Assembly: GCA_014885115.2 (NCBI GenBank)
Contig: WKLE02001974.1
Coordinates: forward strand, 1 to 19,875
From: Asterionellopsis glacialis
Taxonomy: Eukaryota > Bacillariophyta > Plagiogrammaphyceae > Rhaphoneidales > Asterionellopsidaceae
Direction of reading: 5' to 3'
DNA length: 19,875 bases
Below are positions 16,636-19,875 of the stretch, piece by piece (within the stretch, counting starts at the first letter, position 1; every line of letters starts with the position of its first letter). The position numbers and the translations under genes are program-made. The notes under the pieces were generated by a model. It searched no databases. It saw only the letters and a program-made list of their open reading frames with translations, and was not told where the DNA came from.

Positions 16636-16836
16636 CATATAAAGGGTAAAATCTGACCTAAGTACAGTAGACTGAAAATTTGTCCTTACCGAATACTCAT
16701 ACTTTGTGCCATCTTTGGCGCCAACTTCTTTGCTGGATTACATCCAACCACACAATTCATCGCCATCTTTTTATCTTGTACACAGAACGTTCTTGTCACA
16801 GATATAATAATAGGTTATTGCAAGCATCCTCATTAG
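16253..16836 (+). CDS. Possible two-exon small hydrophobic protein
   Basis: The proposed exons are 16253-16329 and 16668-16836, encoding 81 aa. ATG 16253 follows an in-frame TAA at 16241. Exon 1 encodes MAHFFRYLTIKAIRYSFCPA plus VILPT and ends at the strong donor GTAAGTATC (16330). A CTGAC branch-point-like site (16653-16657) and TACAG (16667) precede exon 2. Its frame, opened only by this splice, is hydrophobic (RILILCAIFGANFFAGL, then TTQFIAIFLSCTQNVL) and uses many C-ending codons, unlike the other two frames. It stops at TAG 16834-16836. TAG right after the acceptor makes a tandem CAGTAG acceptor, and both choices keep frame. It may be a small membrane protein, or an N-terminal membrane part of the 16866 gene if a further intron exists; I found no good second donor/acceptor pair. 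It needs transcript data. Confidence 0.4.
16330..16667 (+). other. Candidate intron of 338 bp containing exon copy B
   Basis: Donor GTAAGTATC at 16330 and acceptor TACAG at 16667, with CTGAC ten bases upstream of the acceptor. Copy B of the duplication lies inside it, with its own identical donor at 16597 (a 71-base intron to the same acceptor). Copy B's exon keeps the same 77-base length and frame but has ATA (16520-16522) instead of ATG. Confidence 0.4.
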
Positions 16837-16865
16837 GTAGTTTCAATCAGTCAAATGAAAGAATA

Positions 16866-17693
16866 ATGCGAAAAACAAAAGCGAAATGTCTCCAAAGTGG
16901 AGAATCATTGAATTCATCACAAAGACAGCAACGCCAGAATCTGAGTGACGAGCAATACAATACTTCTTATCCTACAAGTATTTCTTCTGACAAGTGGGGT
17001 AGTTATACCATCGGCAACAAAATGATAAAGAATAGGACTGATGACAAAGAATACGACTGCGATGACGAGTATTCTATTTACCACGAATATAAAGATGAGG
17101 AGGAGGAGGACGACGACGACGACAAATACTATTGTGGAGAATGTGGTACAAACATGGAACATGATCCGGAGAGGCAAAATAATGATAATGATACAGTAAT
17201 GACCTCCAAGAACGAATTTCCTACCATACCTGCTGATACGTCAATGTATGAAAACCTTCAAGATATGTTGGATTTCATGGTTGGAAAGGATCTATCTTCT
17301 TCGTTGCTACCCGATAATGAAGGTTTTCATGATCCGTGTAAAGTACGACAAATCCTAGGTGACGAAGACTTGGGTCAATGTAGTGCAGAAAACATACCCA
17401 ATGCAGGTGCACGTAAATTTATTGATTTTATATCAGATAAATTGAAATCTGATTGTACAATGTCGGATTATGTCATGAACTTTCGTAACAGCAAAGCTAC
17501 GAATACACAAAAAGAGGACGAAAATGAAGATGGTGGTCGATTCTGTTATCTGTGTGTCAATAAGGAGGGAAATGAATATAGTTCTGATATTTACGATTAT
17601 GACTTTGAATGGAATAAGGTCCAACCTGACTTTAAGATTGATGTTACCAGGAATACCCGCACACAATCAGAAGAAGAAAAAGATTCTTTTTAA
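16866..17693 (+). CDS. Acidic protein with two CxxC motifs, unknown function
   Basis: A 275-aa protein from the first ATG in frame (16866). The frame is open upstream to 16671 without an ATG, but that part has an off-frame composition rich in Trp, Cys and His. The protein has no signal peptide of its own. Residues 57-87 are acidic, with an EEEEDDDDD run. CGEC (90-93) and CYLC (227-230) could form a zinc site, with three further cysteines at 158, 172 and 197. The middle (127-206) is least biased (YENLQDMLDFMVGKDL, then ARKFIDFISDKLKSDC) and is probably folded, mostly helical. The C-terminus is polar. It starts 30 bases after the hydrophobic exon ending at 16836, so the two may belong to one gene. 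I do not recognise the family. Confidence 0.6.
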   Translation: MRKTKAKCLQSGESLNSSQRQQRQNLSDEQYNTSYPTSISSDKWGSYTIGNKMIKNRTDDKEYDCDDEYSIYHEYKDEEEEDDDDDKYYCGECGTNMEHDPERQNNDNDTVMTSKNEFPTIPADTSMYENLQDMLDFMVGKDLSSSLLPDNEGFHDPCKVRQILGDEDLGQCSAENIPNAGARKFIDFISDKLKSDCTMSDYVMNFRNSKATNTQKEDENEDGGRFCYLCVNKEGNEYSSDIYDYDFEWNKVQPDFKIDVTRNTRTQSEEEKDSF

Positions 17694-18930
17694 ATTATTA
17701 AGCGTCGTTCTTTTTTTAAATAAAAGGCTATTTTTGCTCAAAATAGTATTAGTATGTCGACCGGACGTAGAAAAATACAAAGCTAGCAATACTAATAATT
17801 AGATTTTGTCGAATTTTCGTCTCATTCTGAATGCTCACCAACATATTTATCCCTCGTGTGAAGAAGAATTACTACATCTTTTTCTGTATATTTCCATGCT
17901 TCCAAAAACCAAGAACTGTTAGTTCAGTTTTGTTGCCTTTTGTGGTGGTGGTCCTTCAAAATTTTTTTTTGCTAAAAAGATTTATGATAATTCTTACGTC
18001 TCTCGTCTTGTTCTGCCTCTAGAGAGAAACAAAATTGCTCGTGCAAAAGAATAGAACCAATCATATTATTTGTGATGGATATTTGAAAACAGTGAAAGGC
18101 CATTGCGTTATAATAATATTTTTTGTATATTTGACAACAAGAAAACAAATAACTAAAATGAAAAATTGACATACAAATTGTGGTGGAAAAGACAACATTC
18201 ACATAAAGCGTTCGTAGAATTTTCTTTTTGAATCACAAATAATAATTGACTAATTTTTTTTAGCTTCACAAAGTTCGCATACCAAAAGGAAGAACCATAG
18301 TCCTCCGAGTGTGTACATCATGGTAAATGCAATAAGTATTCTTCCTCTCTTACTCGAACAATGTGTAAAAATAATAATAATATGTAACATATAAGGATCG
18401 TAAATCATTTCTTTCTCTTTCTCTCCAGATGATAGAGATTGGCAGTGCCAAGATGATGTATATATTTTGAATTACGAAATCTATGAAATATGCATGTCTG
18501 AAAAGATTTATTGTTTCCCGGAATTCCATATAGGAAAGGATATCTTTTTTCAAATCTTTCAGAATCTCGTTCACAAACACAAGACATGTATAGGATAGGT
18601 TGGAAGTTATGTAAAGTTTTCAAAGACTTTCACCAAACAAGCAAAAGAAATGGGAGAGATGGACTTGGGAGCGGATAGGATTTGAAAGTTCAATCAAGTA
18701 AGATATCTCTCTCAACTTTCGTTCCTTTTTCTTGTTGGGGAAAGGTAGGTAGGTAGGTAAATAGTTGTGATGGTGTAAAAAATAGTAATAATGTAGGACG
18801 ATGACTGAGTCACAAGAACGTATCAACTTTTCTCTCATTCATGGTAAGCGTTGTATTTGTAGTAGATGATGGTTATGAAATTCGTTCTCAGTTTTTCTTC
18901 TTTTTCTTCAGGCGTGCGTGCTTGTTTTTC
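17694..18930. other. Intergenic spacer
   Basis: Very AT-rich, with long T and A runs. Overlapping minus-strand frames at 18350-18623 look mildly protein-like but conflict with each other and lack a convincing start, so no gene is called. A (GGTA)4 tetranucleotide run lies at 18744-18759. Confidence 0.55.
18744..18759. repeat. GGTA tetranucleotide microsatellite, four units
   Basis: Four perfect GGTA units within AT-rich spacer. Confidence 0.8.
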
Positions 18931-19575
18931 TTATTTTTTGGTACCAACAAGAAACTGAAAGCTACTCGAATCACGACATACCACATCTGGTTGTCCATTA
19001 CCCATGACTCTGAATGCACTGACATTGACAATTTGAGTATGTCTTAAAATTTGATAACTGTATTTAAAATCAATTGCGATACTATATGATTGATTTGGCT
19101 CAATCACTGTCCCATACTTATTCATCAAGTCGGGATGATTGGATTCCACCATTGTACCCAATGTGGCTATACTTTTGAGGTTGACTCTCCCATAGCCTGA
19201 CAAATTTGTAATTGTAATTCGCAACTTGGCTGATACATCGCTTCCATAAAGCGTACCGAGCTGTAATTCTCCACATGCTCCACCCCCTTCCTGCGAATCG
19301 CATGATAGCTCCACTGCGATTTCACATGTGGCAGATGGATTTGCTTGTGAGGCTCCAGGAGAGTCGTTTGGATCTAATTCCCATGGTGCTGTGTCTGCTA
19401 TTTTTGCACGTGCACGTGGCCGGGTAACTAGTTTACGCTCTCCTTTGGCACCTCGGTTGGCGCGTAATTGTAACTTGGCATTGACAACTCCTCCCTTCAT
19501 ACAAAGAAGGAACGAAAGAAGAAAGACAGGAACGAAGAATCTCATTGTGGTTGCTGCTGATGATATTGATGGCAT
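18931..19575 (-). CDS. Secreted protein with single beta-rich domain, unknown function
   Basis: A 214-aa protein. The first ATG is at 19575; a second at 19545 (residue 11) gives a cleaner signal peptide (MRFFVPVFLLSFLLCMKGGV), with likely cleavage after VNA (33). Residues 34-60 are basic (KLQLRANRGAKGERKLVTRP then RARAK), perhaps a pro-region. Residues 82-212 alternate hydrophobic and polar residues as in a beta-sandwich: CEIAVELSCDS, AKLRITITNLSGYGRVNLKS, the turn GTVIEPNQSYSIAIDF, and a closing strand with C200. This layout (a run of strands ending in a PxxSYSI-type strand) is common in secreted Ig-like modules. The mature part has four cysteines (84, 92, 101, 200), enough for two disulphides. 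The gene ends near a long spacer and is monocistronic. The fold is inferred from sequence pattern only. Confidence 0.75.
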   Translation of the reverse strand: MPSISSAATTMRFFVPVFLLSFLLCMKGGVVNAKLQLRANRGAKGERKLVTRPRARAKIADTAPWELDPNDSPGASQANPSATCEIAVELSCDSQEGGGACGELQLGTLYGSDVSAKLRITITNLSGYGRVNLKSIATLGTMVESNHPDLMNKYGTVIEPNQSYSIAIDFKYSYQILRHTQIVNVSAFRVMGNGQPDVVCRDSSSFQFLVGTKK

Positions 19576-19875
19576 TCTTTTTTTTTTGGGGGTGCTTTTG
19601 TTTGTTCAAGTTTAGTAGGGCTTCTAATTTGCGTTTGGAAGAAGGACGTTACAATAAATGAATTGGAAAATTTTCACAAGACTCGTGCAATCTTTCCGGC
19701 TTTACTTTTGCTAGCTCTGCGTGCGTTTAGATATATTTTTTTGGGGGGAGGAATGATGGAAGAGATTCTATCCAAAGCTATTACAGTACAGCTCCAGAAA
19801 ATCTTCTCACTGCAAATGCGTTGTTTTCTTACAGTAGTATTTATAAATATTGCAATATTGGAAGGCAGTTCAAGG
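19576..19875. other. 5' flank of the secreted-protein gene
   Basis: 300 bases to the window edge. T-rich and G-rich homopolymer runs lie directly upstream of the ATG at 19575, and a second T/G run is at about 19735-19750. It presumably contains the promoter on the minus strand. No other gene was seen. Confidence 0.5.

Noticed and set aside
18350..18623. Overlapping minus-strand frames with mildly protein-like peptides
   Set aside because: The two frames compete, neither has a convincing start or splice sites, and the region is AT-rich spacer.
1..19875. tRNA, rRNA, CRISPR array, prophage or insertion sequence
   Set aside because: No cloverleaf with a GGTTCGAATCC-type arm, no rRNA-like conserved stretch, no regularly spaced repeats of CRISPR type, and no transposase- or integrase-like protein were found by reading both strands.

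Overview
The window looks like nuclear DNA from a eukaryotic microalga, most likely a diatom or other stramenopile. It is AT-rich, has low gene density with 0.3-1.5 kb spacers on both strands, and shows no Shine-Dalgarno sites or operons. At least one coding region is interrupted by a canonical GTAAGT...AG intron. Several proteins begin with secretory signals, and many carry long Asp/Glu or Ser/Arg low-complexity tracts. The only gene with a confidently assigned function is a eukaryotic-type tRNA (guanine26-N2)-dimethyltransferase (TRM1). The species cannot be named from the sequence alone.

Layout, left to right. Positions 1-1400 hold GGTACC-rich palindromic spacer and a short minus-strand coding-like segment (722-979) that is probably a last exon or gene relic. 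A low-complexity, probably nuclear protein lies at 1402-2709 (+). A long spacer follows (2710-5085) with one doubtful small ORF. A 495-aa acidic/RS-like protein lies at 5086-6573 (+). Two tandemly duplicated, cysteine-rich secreted proteins follow at 6887-7456 (-) and 9025-9672 (-), and their 5' flanks are still recognisably duplicated. At about 10401-10550 there is a decayed copy of part of the 5086-6573 gene. TRM1 lies at 10799-12787 (-). Divergent from it is a two-exon gene (13635-14699 and 14928-15368, +) for a signal-peptide-bearing ubiquitin-like membrane protein. A tandemly duplicated block (16052-16635) with a 12-bp minisatellite appears to contain a first exon twice, and that exon can be spliced to a hydrophobic second exon ending at 16836. 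An acidic protein with two CxxC motifs lies at 16866-17693 (+). The last gene is a small secreted protein at 18931-19575 (-).

There is no evidence that these genes form one pathway. The most promising leads are the ubiquitin-like membrane protein, whose N-terminus resembles a bipartite signal that could place it in the compartment around a secondary plastid; the secreted cysteine-rich pair, which differ by four cysteines and by a C-terminal tail; the duplicated first exon upstream of 16866; and a TRM1 that seems to lack half of the zinc-ligand cysteines and has an in-frame, ATG-less, targeting-like leader. All calls rest on reading the sequence; no database search was possible.
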